From Clostridium ragsdalei P11 (GTDB lineage Bacteria > Bacillota > Clostridia > Clostridiales > Clostridiaceae): a stretch of 64,000 nt of DNA. The DNA lies in NCBI RefSeq assembly GCF_001675165.1, contig NZ_LROS01000014.1, positions 1 to 64,000 of the forward strand, read 5' to 3'. Of this stretch, positions 27,692 through 37,193 are shown piece by piece. Both the position numbers and the translations under genes were made by a program. The stretch's first letter is position 1. Every line of letters starts with the position of its first letter. The notes beneath the pieces are model-generated. The model had not been told where the DNA came from. It searched no databases and saw only the letters and a list, made by a program, of their open reading frames with translations.

Positions 27692-27850
27692 AGCCCTTCA
27701 TAGACGCACATTATAGGACAAAAACTCAACCTGAAAACACTGTACTAATTGGCTATTCCTTAGGTGGGCTTGCAACTTTATATAGCCTTTACCTATTTGG
27801 AACCTTTGGAAAAGTAGGAAGCTTATCTGGTTCATTATGGTATGGTGGGC
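27692..27850 (+). pseudogene. Fragment of the esterase gene
   Basis: This segment matches 17967-18125 of the esterase gene at about 150 of 158 positions (8 substitutions by my count), in the same orientation. It covers roughly residues 104-156, including the 'GYSLGG' nucleophile elbow, and is cut off on both sides. It has no start. It is a recent partial duplicate. Confidence 0.9.
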
Positions 27851-27903
27851 ATTAATTCCACCACGTAGCCAGTTTTTACACCTATGTCGGCTGTACCCGT
27901 ATT

Positions 27904-28878
27904 TTAGCTGTTTTTTGATGACTTTTTGTTTAAGCTTATGAGTTTAAACAAAATTATCAATAGTGCGACTCCTGCTATTGCAGATAAAATATATCCTATA
28001 TTTTCAGGAATCCCGTTAACTGAATAGCCTGGCATTATCACATTAAAATTAAATCCTTCTTTCATTGCTTTTGGAACAAAACCTACAACATTCTTTATTT
28101 CATCTACTCCCCATTCACCCCATGCAGTTCCTTTAGCTAAAAGTCCAAGAGGTGTAAATACAATAAGTGCAATTATTAAGCCATAAATAGGTTTTGTTTT
28201 TCTAGCAGAACTTTCATAAATAACATCCGGTGAAACCTTTTTAACATAAGCATAAACTCCTGCAGTAATTATTCCTTCCAATACTCCTGCTACTAGAATA
28301 TGAGGAATTATCATTGCTGGAATAGATATTGATAAAGGATAGGGACTATACAATGGCATACCCGCAGCATCTTTGAACAGTAAAGGTTGAACACCAAATT
28401 CAATTGCTGTACAAAAAGCTGCAATATTGATTCCAATATAAGAACTTATAAAGGCAAATATGTAACCTTTTTTTTCACTTTTTAATCTTTTATTAAGAAA
28501 TACATATATATAGTATCCGGTAAAAGGCAAAACAAATGCTATGTTGAAACAATTTGCACCGAAGGATAAAATACCTCCGTCACCAAATAATAGTGCTTGT
28601 ATTAAAAGAGCAGTTGAAACTGAAATACATGCAGCTTCCGGTCCTAAAAGAATTGCTACTAACGTACCTCCCACGGCATGGCCAGTTGTACCTCCTGGTA
28701 ATGGTATATTAAACATCATAATTAGGAAGGAAAATGCTGCTGCTATCCCCATTAAAGGTATCTTCCTCTTACTTACTTCTTTTTTTACTTTTTTTACCGC
28801 TCTTCCCCATATGGGCAGCATAACAGTCCCCATGATAACACATGTTGATGGACTCAAATAGTTGTCTGGAATATGCAT
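27904..28878 (-). CDS. cbiM: Energy-coupling cobalt/nickel permease (CbiM/NikM with C-terminal PDGLE-type domain)
   Basis: This 324-aa protein starts with 'MHIPDNYLSP'; the N-terminal Met-His is the metal-binding end of CbiM/NikM. It has about seven transmembrane helices and 'LPGGTTGHAVGG', then a C-terminal part with 'PLGLLAKGTAWGEWG', typical of the CbiN/NikN-like PDGLE domain fused in NikMN-type proteins. It should bind Co2+ or Ni2+ for an ECF transporter. No CbiQ or CbiO gene is nearby, and no cobalamin riboswitch is visible. Ethanolamine ammonia-lyase needs a cobalamin, so the location is suggestive. Flanked on both sides by esterase fragments. Confidence 0.9.
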   Translation of the reverse strand: MHIPDNYLSPSTCVIMGTVMLPIWGRAVKKVKKEVSKRKIPLMGIAAAFSFLIMMFNIPLPGGTTGHAVGGTLVAILLGPEAACISVSTALLIQALLFGDGGILSFGANCFNIAFVLPFTGYYIYVFLNKRLKSEKKGYIFAFISSYIGINIAAFCTAIEFGVQPLLFKDAAGMPLYSPYPLSISIPAMIIPHILVAGVLEGIITAGVYAYVKKVSPDVIYESSARKTKPIYGLIIALIVFTPLGLLAKGTAWGEWGVDEIKNVVGFVPKAMKEGFNFNVIMPGYSVNGIPENIGYILSAIAGVALLIILFKLISLNKKSSKNS

Positions 28879-28931
28879 AAATAATACCTCCCTTTATTTA
28901 CAGACGTAATATACCCAAGATAAAACATTTT

Positions 28932-28992
28932 TATACCTTTCACCTGACTACAATACACTTGATTCTAAATATCCTGTTGTATATATGAATGG
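28932..28992 (+). pseudogene. Second fragment of an esterase gene
   Basis: About 61 bp match 17707-17767 of the esterase gene (roughly residues 17-37, ending at 'YPVVYMNG') with clear divergence, more than in the 27.7-kb fragment. Same strand as that fragment, but the N-terminal piece lies downstream of the middle piece, so the order is permuted around cbiM. Confidence 0.75.
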
Positions 28993-29179
28993 GGTAATTT
29001 CCCTATCCCCTATAGTTACATAGCCGCTTCTTTCAATCACATATACCATAGAGTTGAATATAATATAATTGTATAGCAAAAATTGGGAAAGGCTAATACT
29101 TTTCTAATATGGTGACACTCATATTATTCAGAATGTATAATAGTTAGTTCTCAAATCAATATATTTAAAGGAGGGCAGT

Positions 29180-31552
29180 ATGCCTACTTTTTATTCTAAA
29201 ATGCCAATTACAAATTGGAACTATGTTGATTCTACGGGAGCACCAATCTCTGGTGTTAGAATGGATGCTTCTAAAGCCTATGCAAAAATACCTGAATTAC
29301 TTCAAAAATTTATTAACAACAATGATATATCTGCATGGATAAAAATAACAGATAAAATTGATTATATATATTCCAATCTCAATTATGCTTTAGCACCGCT
29401 GGATGAAGAAACTGACTTTAAAAGTAAGATAAAATATCAGATAAGTTTAGGAAAAAAATTATTATTCAAGCCAAACTTAGTAGCCCCTTTTGTCATAGAT
29501 GCAGAAACACATGGTGAAGGACCAGGCGCTGCTATTTGCACTGAATGGCCTTTAATGGCAGCTTTGATGAGGTGGTTTCACGACAAACTTAACATAAGCT
29601 ATTTTCAAATGGCAATTGGTGAAGCTGCATCCTTTACTTTTGCTATGTCTTATAGTTATAGTAAAATAGCAAAAAAGAATATTACAACGGAAGCAGTTAT
29701 GGAAGGACGAAGCTCAGATTTCTATGGCGGCTGGGGGTTTTTCTTTGCTCGTAAATACTTAAAAGAACATCATCCTGCTTCTCATAAAGATAACCCTATG
29801 AACGGCTATGAAGACAGTATTTCTGGAAGGTTCCTCCCACCAGGCAAAGCTGGAAACAGATTAATGGTCTATGACTTAAACAAAATTCAAGATGATATAA
29901 CTAAAGGAAGAACTGTGACAGTTCCTGGCGGTGTAAACTTTAAGGAAATCACTCTTCACAAAGTAATTGTAGGCGGAGATCCTCAAAATAATGATGACTT
30001 AAGGAATTATCCTGGCTGCGTACTAATAAACGTTCCTAAAACAAAAATGCATGCTCAAGACCTTATAACAAATGCAATCAAAAACATTGGCATCGGTCTA
30101 TATCCTTCACAATGTGCTATAGGAAAGGATAAAAATGATACAACATGGAAATATGCATGTCCTAACACAGCAAATCCTATCTTAAAGGCAAAATTGCCCC
30201 ATTCACCATGGGTTTTAAGTATAGATAGTAATACCAATTTACCTATTAGAGACAAAAATGGTAAATACATTGCTGCAAAAACAGCAGGAATGTCAGGAAC
30301 TCAAGCTGATGTTATAAGAGCAGTACAGAACCAGAATGTGTTTATGCTCCATATAGTTGATGCTATAAATATAATAAATATTAGCCATAACAATTATGAT
30401 GGGGCTTCTGTTAGAGTTCCAGAAGGCTATGTCTGGGCATCTTTGGATTGTGTGGCTCTAGATCTCTTCTGTGCTAGATACTGTTTCAAAACCCTTCCAA
30501 TGTGCCAAGCACTGAAACTTAAGGAGAAAAACAACTGGCCTACGGAATTTGTTCATCACGTACCTGCCGCAAAAATTAATGGAAGAAATATATCTAGTAT
30601 AATAGGCTTCGATTCTCCTTTATTCAGATATAACTTATATCATTATGCTGAAGAAAGGGGTATTGGACAACAAAATTATCACGTAATGGGTCGGGACCTC
30701 TTAACCAAAACACCATTAGCTTCCCTAAAGGGTCACCTTGTTAGGATAAGTATGGGAAAATTCTTTGAACTGATGACACATACACTATATTATAACCCTA
30801 GTACCATTCTTCATAATTTACAGCTCACCATATTGAGTTATGCAAAAGCATGCGATAAACTTACAGGTTCCTCTCTATATAAAGATTTCATGAAGTACTT
30901 TGATGAAAATCATGATGGAATAATAGATTTTGATGAAAAGGCACGAGGCTATGAAACAGCACAATTTCAAATATTATCTTATGCTAGTGATATTAAACTA
31001 AAAGCAGCATACGGATCACTGAAAGGATCTTTTATTGAAATCACCATGTATGCTAAAAACTCAAATAAGAATTACAACCATCTTGGTCATGATTTTACAA
31101 AGGAAAAAATTCTTATACAAGGTGCAGCAATGGCATTTGCAATGTCACAATCAAAGGCGGTAAAGAAAGATCTCTTTGTTCCTGGAATGTCATATGGAAA
31201 CGGTATGTGGCCTAGCTGGCAGACAGTATTATATATGCAGACAACATCAACTATATATGGAAGTCAATCATCAAAGGATGTCACACTAAATTCTCTATAT
31301 GGTACTGCCTTCCAATATGCTGATAAAGTTCTAAATGATGGCGCTTATACCAAGAGCATTGATGAAATGATAAGTGACCCTAAGTCAATCAATAAATATA
31401 TTGAGTCCGTTTCTGCTGGCGCAGCACCTCTAAACTTTACACTATATGTACCAATGGGATATGGAAAACTCTCAGGAGTCAATATACCTAATGTAGTAGA
31501 AACTGAAGATCCTAAAAAAATCTATACTGCTCACTTTAATGCTGTGTGGTAA
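29180..31552 (+). CDS. DUF362-family protein with EF-hand motif
   Basis: This 790-aa protein carries a DUF362-like core: 'LLFKPNLVAP', 'VLINVPKTKMHAQDLITNAI' and 'SLDCVALDLFCARYC'. Function of the core is unknown. It lacks the ferredoxin-type Cys clusters seen in some DUF362 proteins. Residues 575-586 (30902-30937) form a canonical EF-hand loop, D-x-N-x-D-G-x-I-D-x-x-E, so Ca2+ binding is likely. No signal peptide or membrane helix is clear. AGGAGG precedes the ATG. It lies 29 bp before an acetoacetate-decarboxylase-like gene, likely in one operon. Confidence 0.75.
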   Translation: MPTFYSKMPITNWNYVDSTGAPISGVRMDASKAYAKIPELLQKFINNNDISAWIKITDKIDYIYSNLNYALAPLDEETDFKSKIKYQISLGKKLLFKPNLVAPFVIDAETHGEGPGAAICTEWPLMAALMRWFHDKLNISYFQMAIGEAASFTFAMSYSYSKIAKKNITTEAVMEGRSSDFYGGWGFFFARKYLKEHHPASHKDNPMNGYEDSISGRFLPPGKAGNRLMVYDLNKIQDDITKGRTVTVPGGVNFKEITLHKVIVGGDPQNNDDLRNYPGCVLINVPKTKMHAQDLITNAIKNIGIGLYPSQCAIGKDKNDTTWKYACPNTANPILKAKLPHSPWVLSIDSNTNLPIRDKNGKYIAAKTAGMSGTQADVIRAVQNQNVFMLHIVDAINIINISHNNYDGASVRVPEGYVWASLDCVALDLFCARYCFKTLPMCQALKLKEKNNWPTEFVHHVPAAKINGRNISSIIGFDSPLFRYNLYHYAEERGIGQQNYHVMGRDLLTKTPLASLKGHLVRISMGKFFELMTHTLYYNPSTILHNLQLTILSYAKACDKLTGSSLYKDFMKYFDENHDGIIDFDEKARGYETAQFQILSYASDIKLKAAYGSLKGSFIEITMYAKNSNKNYNHLGHDFTKEKILIQGAAMAFAMSQSKAVKKDLFVPGMSYGNGMWPSWQTVLYMQTTSTIYGSQSSKDVTLNSLYGTAFQYADKVLNDGAYTKSIDEMISDPKSINKYIESVSAGAAPLNFTLYVPMGYGKLSGVNIPNVVETEDPKKIYTAHFNAVW

Positions 31553-31581
31553 AAATTTCTACAATAATAAAGGAGGGTGTT

Positions 31582-32379
31582 ATGTTTACATTTGAGCCAA
31601 ATAAAACTTACAGTATGCCGCCATTCTTTGGTGGTGCTGAATTCAATCCTAATGCTGAAGGTCGTGTAAATGATTCTGTAGAAATTAACTTCACTCAAAT
31701 TACAGATGGAAATCGATTAGCAGACTATCTGCCAAAAGGATTTATACTATTAAAGCCAGAGCTTCATATTTGTTTTGGCCAATACCGACAGATTGATTTT
31801 CTAGCTGGAGGAGCTTATAACATCATCAGAGTTACCGTTCCTGTATACTTTAACGGTATGCGTGATAAATTAGTTGGAGAATTTAATTTGGTTATTTGGG
31901 AAAATAAAACTGCTCCAATCACTGGAGGAAGAGAAGAAAGTGGTATGCCTAAAATTTATGCTGATATAGAAGATTTTCATATATTCAGGGAAAAATATTT
32001 TACTAATGCCAGTTTTGAAGGAAACACATTTTTACGTATGGAAATGATCAATCCGCAGCCTATACAGGGACAATGGCTTAAGGAAGTAAGAGCCAACCAT
32101 GCCAATCTTAATGGATTAGCTTTACGTTATATTCCCAAGATTGGGGCTCCTGGAGCAGATTTGATTCAGGCAGCACTTTATCCTGCATCTGCAAAAATTA
32201 AAAGTGCTTGGATAGGTAAAGGCAGCATCCAATGGACAAAGCTTACTTCCGAACAAAATAAACATCAGGCTCATATCATAAACTCACTTGCAAGCTTGCC
32301 TATCATAGAAACAAAACCTGCTATAATGACAAAAGGTATTCTTTCTATGAAACCAATTACAGGACGTGTTCTAAAATAA
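31582..32379 (+). CDS. Acetoacetate decarboxylase family protein
   Basis: This 265-aa protein fits the ADC family. The segment 'GGREESGMPKIYADI' matches the ADC active-site region, placing the Schiff-base Lys at about Lys124. The rest of the fold is consistent ('RVTVPVYFNGMRDKLVGEF'). It is diverged from true solventogenic Adc, so the substrate could be another beta-keto acid or the enzyme could perform other chemistry. ATG 31582 has AGGAGGGTG upstream; an in-frame earlier codon has none. Co-transcribed with the DUF362 gene. Confidence 0.82.
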   Translation: MFTFEPNKTYSMPPFFGGAEFNPNAEGRVNDSVEINFTQITDGNRLADYLPKGFILLKPELHICFGQYRQIDFLAGGAYNIIRVTVPVYFNGMRDKLVGEFNLVIWENKTAPITGGREESGMPKIYADIEDFHIFREKYFTNASFEGNTFLRMEMINPQPIQGQWLKEVRANHANLNGLALRYIPKIGAPGADLIQAALYPASAKIKSAWIGKGSIQWTKLTSEQNKHQAHIINSLASLPIIETKPAIMTKGILSMKPITGRVLK

Positions 32380-32467
32380 TTTTAACATGTTATTTTCTAT
32401 AACCTTATGTTAAAAGATACATTCTAAAAAAATTGTCAAACAATATTTTTCATTATTAATTCTTAAC

Positions 32468-32488
32468 TTGCGAAGCTTTGCTTCGCAA
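32468..32488. terminator. Candidate terminator hairpin
   Basis: TTGCGAAGC pairs with GCTTCGCAA across a three-base loop. Only a weak T-rich stretch follows. It would end the DUF362 operon. Confidence 0.5.
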
Positions 32489-32555
32489 TGTTTCTATTAT
32501 ATCTATATATTACAAATCCATCATATATACATTTTTCTAGCCTAACTTCAGATTG

Positions 32556-32569
32556 CGAACACTTGTTCT
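32556..32569 (+). promoter_or_regulatory. LexA/DinR SOS box
   Basis: CGAACACTTGTTCT matches the Gram-positive DinR/LexA operator (GAAC-N4-GTTC core). It overlaps the -35 element of the promoter in front of the radical SAM gene, where bound LexA would block RNA polymerase. Confidence 0.8.
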
Positions 32570-32591
32570 TTTGTGAAAAGTGAGTTATAAT
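32563..32591 (+). promoter_or_regulatory. Promoter of the radical SAM/DUF4130 operon
   Basis: TTGTTC (32563-32568) and TATAAT (32586-32591) with a 17-nt spacer form a good sigma-A promoter, 34 nt upstream of the start codon and overlapped by the SOS box. Confidence 0.7.
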
Positions 32592-32625
32592 TAATTCATA
32601 GAAATGCAAAGATTGGTGATGAAGT

Positions 32626-33963
32626 ATGGAAATAGGTGAAAAGTTAAGGATTTTATCTTCTGCAGCCAAATATGATGTATCTTGTTCATCTTCCGGCTCA
32701 AATAGACATTCAAAAAAAGGCAGTCTTGGTTCAGCCGATGTAAGTGGTATATGCCACAGCTTTACTCCAGATGGAAGATGTGTATCCCTGCTCAAGATAC
32801 TTTTAACAAATTGCTGCATATATGATTGTTCTTATTGTATCAATAGAAAATCCAATGATATTGAAAGAGCTTTTTTTACCTGCGATGAAATTGTAGATCT
32901 AACCATGAATTTTTACAGGCGTAATTATATAGAAGGCTTATTTTTAAGTTCATCAATTGTGAAAAATGCCGACTTTACAATGGAACTGCTTACAACTGTT
33001 GCTTATAAACTAAGAAATGAATATAACTTCAGAGGTTACATTCATTTGAAAGCAATTCCCGGAGCCGACAAAGAACTTATAAAAAAGGCAGGCTCCCTTG
33101 TAGATAGAATGAGTGTAAATATAGAACTGCCATCAGCAAAATCACTTAAATTATTAGCACCTCAAAAAAATAAACACGATATTTTTAAACCTATGGGTGA
33201 CATCAAAAATAATATTATTGTAAATAAGTATGACCGTAGAAAATATAAAAATTCACCTATATTCGTGCCTGGAGGACAAAGCACCCAGCTTATTGTCGGA
33301 GCTACAAAAGAAAATGATTTAAATATACTGAATTTAACAGAAAATTTATATAACAAATTTGATCTAAAAAGAATTTACTACTCCGCATATGTTCCTGTTA
33401 ATAGCAGCCCAAATCTTCCAGATATTAAAACTCCACCTACTTTAAGAGAGCACAGACTATATCAAGGTGATTGGCTGCTGAGGGTTTATGGATTTAAAGC
33501 AAAAGAATTATTAAATGAAAAAAATCCTAACTTTGATATCAACTTTGATCCTAAAACAACCTATGCCTTAAACAATATTCATCTATTTCCTGTTGAAATA
33601 AATAAGGCTCCCTATAACATTCTTATAAGGGTTCCTGGAATTGGGATACGCGGTGCACATAAGATAATAAGTGCCCGCAGAATTGGTTTATTGGACTTTT
33701 TTGATCTAAAAAAACTGGGCATAGTCATAAAAAGAGCACAATATTTTATTACTTGCAAAGGCAGATATTATGGAGCTGTAAAATTTGATGATATGCGAAT
33801 TAAAAAGGCTCTTTCTCCTAAGGTTGATTTAAATTCAATAGATAAGGGAAAACAATTAAGTTTCTTTGATAATATGGATAATTTAACTATCCCTAAATTT
33901 TCATCGAATAATAAACTGCTTTTGTTAAATGATAAGTCCACCTCAATTACCGGTGAATTATAG
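32626..33963 (+). CDS. Putative DNA modification/repair radical SAM protein
   Basis: This 445-aa protein has a CX3CX2C cluster (Cys64, Cys68, Cys71) for the radical-SAM 4Fe-4S centre and, near residues 325-350, a helix-hairpin-helix ('RVPGIGIRGAHKII') that should bind DNA. It belongs to the family usually paired with DUF4130 proteins and annotated as DNA modification/repair. Precise chemistry is unknown. It lies 11 bp before the DUF4130 gene, and the SOS box supports a DNA-damage role. Confidence 0.9.
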   Translation: MEIGEKLRILSSAAKYDVSCSSSGSNRHSKKGSLGSADVSGICHSFTPDGRCVSLLKILLTNCCIYDCSYCINRKSNDIERAFFTCDEIVDLTMNFYRRNYIEGLFLSSSIVKNADFTMELLTTVAYKLRNEYNFRGYIHLKAIPGADKELIKKAGSLVDRMSVNIELPSAKSLKLLAPQKNKHDIFKPMGDIKNNIIVNKYDRRKYKNSPIFVPGGQSTQLIVGATKENDLNILNLTENLYNKFDLKRIYYSAYVPVNSSPNLPDIKTPPTLREHRLYQGDWLLRVYGFKAKELLNEKNPNFDINFDPKTTYALNNIHLFPVEINKAPYNILIRVPGIGIRGAHKIISARRIGLLDFFDLKKLGIVIKRAQYFITCKGRYYGAVKFDDMRIKKALSPKVDLNSIDKGKQLSFFDNMDNLTIPKFSSNNKLLLLNDKSTSITGEL

Positions 33964-33974
33964 GAGGTTATTTC

Positions 33975-34706
33975 TTGAAAGAATATATATATGATGATAC
34001 TTTTGAAGGTTTACTTACAGCTATTTTTTATGCCTACAGCTGCAAAGAAGCTTGTATCATAACAAAATCCAGAGACTATATACCTTCATTTCTTAATGAA
34101 ACTTTAAATATTTCAACTGAGTACGATAAATTTGATAGAGTTTATAAGAGCATCATTAAAAAACTTAACAGAAAAGTTTTAACAAATATTTATTACTTAT
34201 ATCTTTGTGGAATTTCAGATTCCAGTTCTATTGCTTTAAAGTATCTTAAACTTTGCTATAAATATGGTACAAATATTAATTTAGCCAAAAACAATGATAT
34301 TATAATTTTAGTTGATAAGTATACTAGAAAAGTTACCGCTGAAGCTCATAACTTCAATGGATTTGTAAGATTTAAAGAAATAGCACCCTTAAGTTTTTAT
34401 GCTTCCATAGAACCTGATCACAATATTTTACCATTAATACTCAATCATTTTACAAAAAGATTTTCCGATCAGAATTTTATAATTCATGATTTAAAAAGAG
34501 AACTGGCAATTATATACAACAAAAAGGCCGCTATCATAACTGAATTTAAAAAGGAAGATGCTAAAATTTTAAACTCAGCAGATGGCAAATTTGAAGCTCT
34601 TTGGAAAACTTTTTATAAATCCGTCAATATAGAGGAACGCAAAAATTTAAGGCTGCGCAGCCGCTGCATGCCTAAAAGATATTGGAATCACCTTACAGAA
34701 ATATAA
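33975..34706 (+). CDS. DUF4130-family putative DNA repair protein
   Basis: This 243-aa protein is the standard partner of the radical SAM/HhH protein. It has 'YKYGTNINLAKNNDIIILVDKY' in the middle (34255-34320) and the C-terminal 'RCMPKRYWNHLTEI' typical of the family. The start is TTG at 33975, with AGGAGG 7 nt upstream. Some homologues are fused to a uracil-DNA-glycosylase-like domain; that domain is absent here. A damaged copy of part of this gene lies at 39.8 kb. Confidence 0.88.
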   Translation: MKEYIYDDTFEGLLTAIFYAYSCKEACIITKSRDYIPSFLNETLNISTEYDKFDRVYKSIIKKLNRKVLTNIYYLYLCGISDSSSIALKYLKLCYKYGTNINLAKNNDIIILVDKYTRKVTAEAHNFNGFVRFKEIAPLSFYASIEPDHNILPLILNHFTKRFSDQNFIIHDLKRELAIIYNKKAAIITEFKKEDAKILNSADGKFEALWKTFYKSVNIEERKNLRLRSRCMPKRYWNHLTEI

Positions 34707-34709
34707 CTA

Positions 34710-35627
34710 CTACTCCAGGGGTGAAAATACCGACCCTTGCTTTGAAACTAAAGCTTCTTTTGTAATTTTAATGAACTCATGACACACCTTTGTTATATAC
34801 TCTCCTTTTCTATAAGCCACAGCAAGTATGAAGTTTATGTCATCTATTAAAAAGTAGTTTTTGTAATTGTTTGTGTTAAAAAAACTTATTACACTTTCTG
34901 GAACTAAGGTAAATCCCATACCTGAATTTGCAAGATTATATGCGGTATCAATATTTCTAACTTCAATAAGAATATTAGGTTCAAATTGTGCACGTTTAAA
35001 CAATTCATCTGCAATAAATCTCATTCTATGCCCTGGCTTTATTAGGATGAATTTTTCATTTTTTAAGCAGGTGAAGTCTAACTTTTGCCTTTTTTCAATC
35101 TCTGTATTATATCCAGGAGGAGCTATTAGAAATACCCTTTCAATTGATATAGGTTCATATACTATACGACTATCTTGTGTTGGTAAATGCATAATGGCAA
35201 TATCAATTTTTCCTACTATTAGTAGTTCTTCTAACTGTCTTGCAGAATGTCCTTCAATAACAATTTCTACATTCGGAAATTTTTTATAAAATTGGGGTAG
35301 AACCAAAGGTAAAATATACCTTTCTGTAGGGACTGGAATACCAATTGTAATACGCCCTTTTTTTGAATCTGATATATCATAAAGTTCCTTCATTAAACGT
35401 TTTTTTGAATTAAGAATATTTTTAGCTGTTTCAATGTATTTTTCTCCTGCAAAAGTTAAAGTAAGAGGGCTTGTAGATCTATCAAATAGTTTTACTTCTA
35501 ATTGTTTTTCCAATCTCATAATATACTCACTTAAAGATGGTTGTGATATATAAAGTTTTTTTGCAGCTTTAGAGAAACTCTTTTCTTCTGCTATAGCTAT
35601 TACATATTCTAATTGATGAAAATCCAT
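34710..35627 (-). CDS. LysR-family transcriptional regulator
   Basis: This 305-aa protein has a typical LysR N-terminal winged helix ('FHQLEYVIAIAEEKSFSKAAKKL', shown in full over 35565-35620) and an effector-binding domain. It is divergent from an MFS exporter across 209 bp, the classic layout for LysR control of a neighbour. The effector is unknown. It converges on the DUF4130 gene with only 3 bp between the stops. Confidence 0.92.
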   Translation of the reverse strand: MDFHQLEYVIAIAEEKSFSKAAKKLYISQPSLSEYIMRLEKQLEVKLFDRSTSPLTLTFAGEKYIETAKNILNSKKRLMKELYDISDSKKGRITIGIPVPTERYILPLVLPQFYKKFPNVEIVIEGHSARQLEELLIVGKIDIAIMHLPTQDSRIVYEPISIERVFLIAPPGYNTEIEKRQKLDFTCLKNEKFILIKPGHRMRFIADELFKRAQFEPNILIEVRNIDTAYNLANSGMGFTLVPESVISFFNTNNYKNYFLIDDINFILAVAYRKGEYITKVCHEFIKITKEALVSKQGSVFSPLE

Positions 35628-35836
35628 AGTAACAAAACCCTCTCTTTATATGAATTTTAGTTCATTAAATTAAGTCATTATAGCATTATCCTATCAATTA
35701 TATAACATTAATAGTATTATTCAAATAACATTATTGAATTTATAATAGACTAAGAGTATTAATAAAAAGTATACAGAGACTTTCGTATATTTAGTTTTTA
35801 CTGAAAAATTTGATGCAATATAAGAGGTAATATAAC

Positions 35837-37063
35837 ATGCAACTAATATCAAAATTAAACAGTACATTTTCTGCTCTTAAGCATAGAAATTTTAGATATT
35901 TTTGGACAGGGCAGTGCATTTCATTAATGGGCACATGGATACAAAGAACAGCACAAGCATGGCTTGTATATAGTATTACAAAGTCAGCGTTTCTTTTAGG
36001 ATTATTAGGAGTTTTTCAATTTGGACCTGTATTTTTATTTTCACTGTTTATTGGAGTTTTTATAGATAGATTTTCTAAGAAAAAGCTGCTTATATTAACT
36101 CAGTTTATTTTTATGGTACAATCACTTGTACTAGCTTATCTGGTATGGATACATGTGGTTAAATATTGGCACATTGCTGTACTTGCAGTGATTTTTGGAT
36201 TTGCCCAAACTATTGATTTACCCGTAAGACAATCATTTTACGTTGAACTCGTAGGAAAAGAGGATTTAATGAATGCAATCTCTTTAAATTCTACAGTTAT
36301 TAATTTGGCAAAGATTGTTGGACCCTCTATTGCAGGTATCTTGATGGTGAAGCTCGGTACTACTACCTGTTTCTTTATTAATGGAATAAGTTTTATACCT
36401 GTTATTTATGGAATATGTAGAATAAAAGTTAAAGAAAATAAATTAAAGAGAAATAATCAGAATGTAATAAAAGAAATTAAAGATGGTATTAAATACATAG
36501 CAGACAATGATATTTTAAAATTTACAGTTCTACTTATGATTATAGTATGTGTATTTTCAGCAAATTCCGAGGTTATAATACCGGTATTCACAAGTGAAAT
36601 ACTAAAAATGGGTGCAAAAGAGTACAGCTTTCTTTTATCAGCATTTGGTGTAGGAGCATTAAGCGGTGCAATTTTTATGGTACTAAGAAGTAAGCGCGGA
36701 CTTAGCAAAACCATACAAATTGGAGATGCAATATTAATATCAATAGCTCAAATATTTACATACTTTTTTAGGCAATATTATATAGTTGCTATTTTTATAG
36801 TATTTATAGGATTTTTCTATTTAACATTTTTAAATATGTCAAATTCTATATTGCAACTTAATATAACAAATGAGTATAGGGGACGAGTTATGAGCGTATA
36901 TTCTTTAATTACTTCAGGTTCTGCTCCTATTGGAAATTCATTTGCAGGTGCTGTTATGCAGCAGGCAGGTGCAGGCTTTGGATATTTTGCATGCGGTTTA
37001 TTTACACTACTACCAACAATTGCTTTATTAATCATGAAAAGCAAATCCAAAAATAGAATTTAA
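35837..37063 (+). CDS. MFS transporter (enterobactin-exporter-like)
   Basis: This 408-aa protein has about 12 transmembrane helices and the MFS_3 features 'WTGQCISLMGTWIQRTAQAW' and 'FIDRFSKKKLLILTQ' after helix 2. Relatives export siderophores or drugs. AGAGGT precedes the ATG. Its divergent LysR neighbour is the likely regulator. Substrate cannot be inferred from sequence. Confidence 0.9.
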   Translation: MQLISKLNSTFSALKHRNFRYFWTGQCISLMGTWIQRTAQAWLVYSITKSAFLLGLLGVFQFGPVFLFSLFIGVFIDRFSKKKLLILTQFIFMVQSLVLAYLVWIHVVKYWHIAVLAVIFGFAQTIDLPVRQSFYVELVGKEDLMNAISLNSTVINLAKIVGPSIAGILMVKLGTTTCFFINGISFIPVIYGICRIKVKENKLKRNNQNVIKEIKDGIKYIADNDILKFTVLLMIIVCVFSANSEVIIPVFTSEILKMGAKEYSFLLSAFGVGALSGAIFMVLRSKRGLSKTIQIGDAILISIAQIFTYFFRQYYIVAIFIVFIGFFYLTFLNMSNSILQLNITNEYRGRVMSVYSLITSGSAPIGNSFAGAVMQQAGAGFGYFACGLFTLLPTIALLIMKSKSKNRI

Positions 37064-37155
37064 ATGATAAAAAGCTATACAAGTATTCATAAAATTGGTA
37101 ATATAATATTAGAAGAAAAACAGCTTTTCATTTATACAAATCAGTGTCGAGTTAA

Positions 37156-37193
37156 CCACTTTGAATATACTCATTCAAAGTGGTTTTTTTGTT
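37156..37193 (+). terminator. Terminator directly upstream of the amidohydrolase gene
   Basis: ACCACTTTGAAT pairs with ATTCAAAGTGGT and is followed by seven T. It ends a few bases before the ribosome binding site of the next gene, so it can end the MFS transcript or act as an attenuator. No known riboswitch consensus is visible in the 90 bp upstream. Confidence 0.8.

Noticed and set aside
28879-29179. Cobalamin or nickel-cobalt riboswitch upstream of cbiM
   Set aside because: Neither the cobalamin box nor the NiCo consensus is visible on the minus strand; the region instead holds an esterase fragment.
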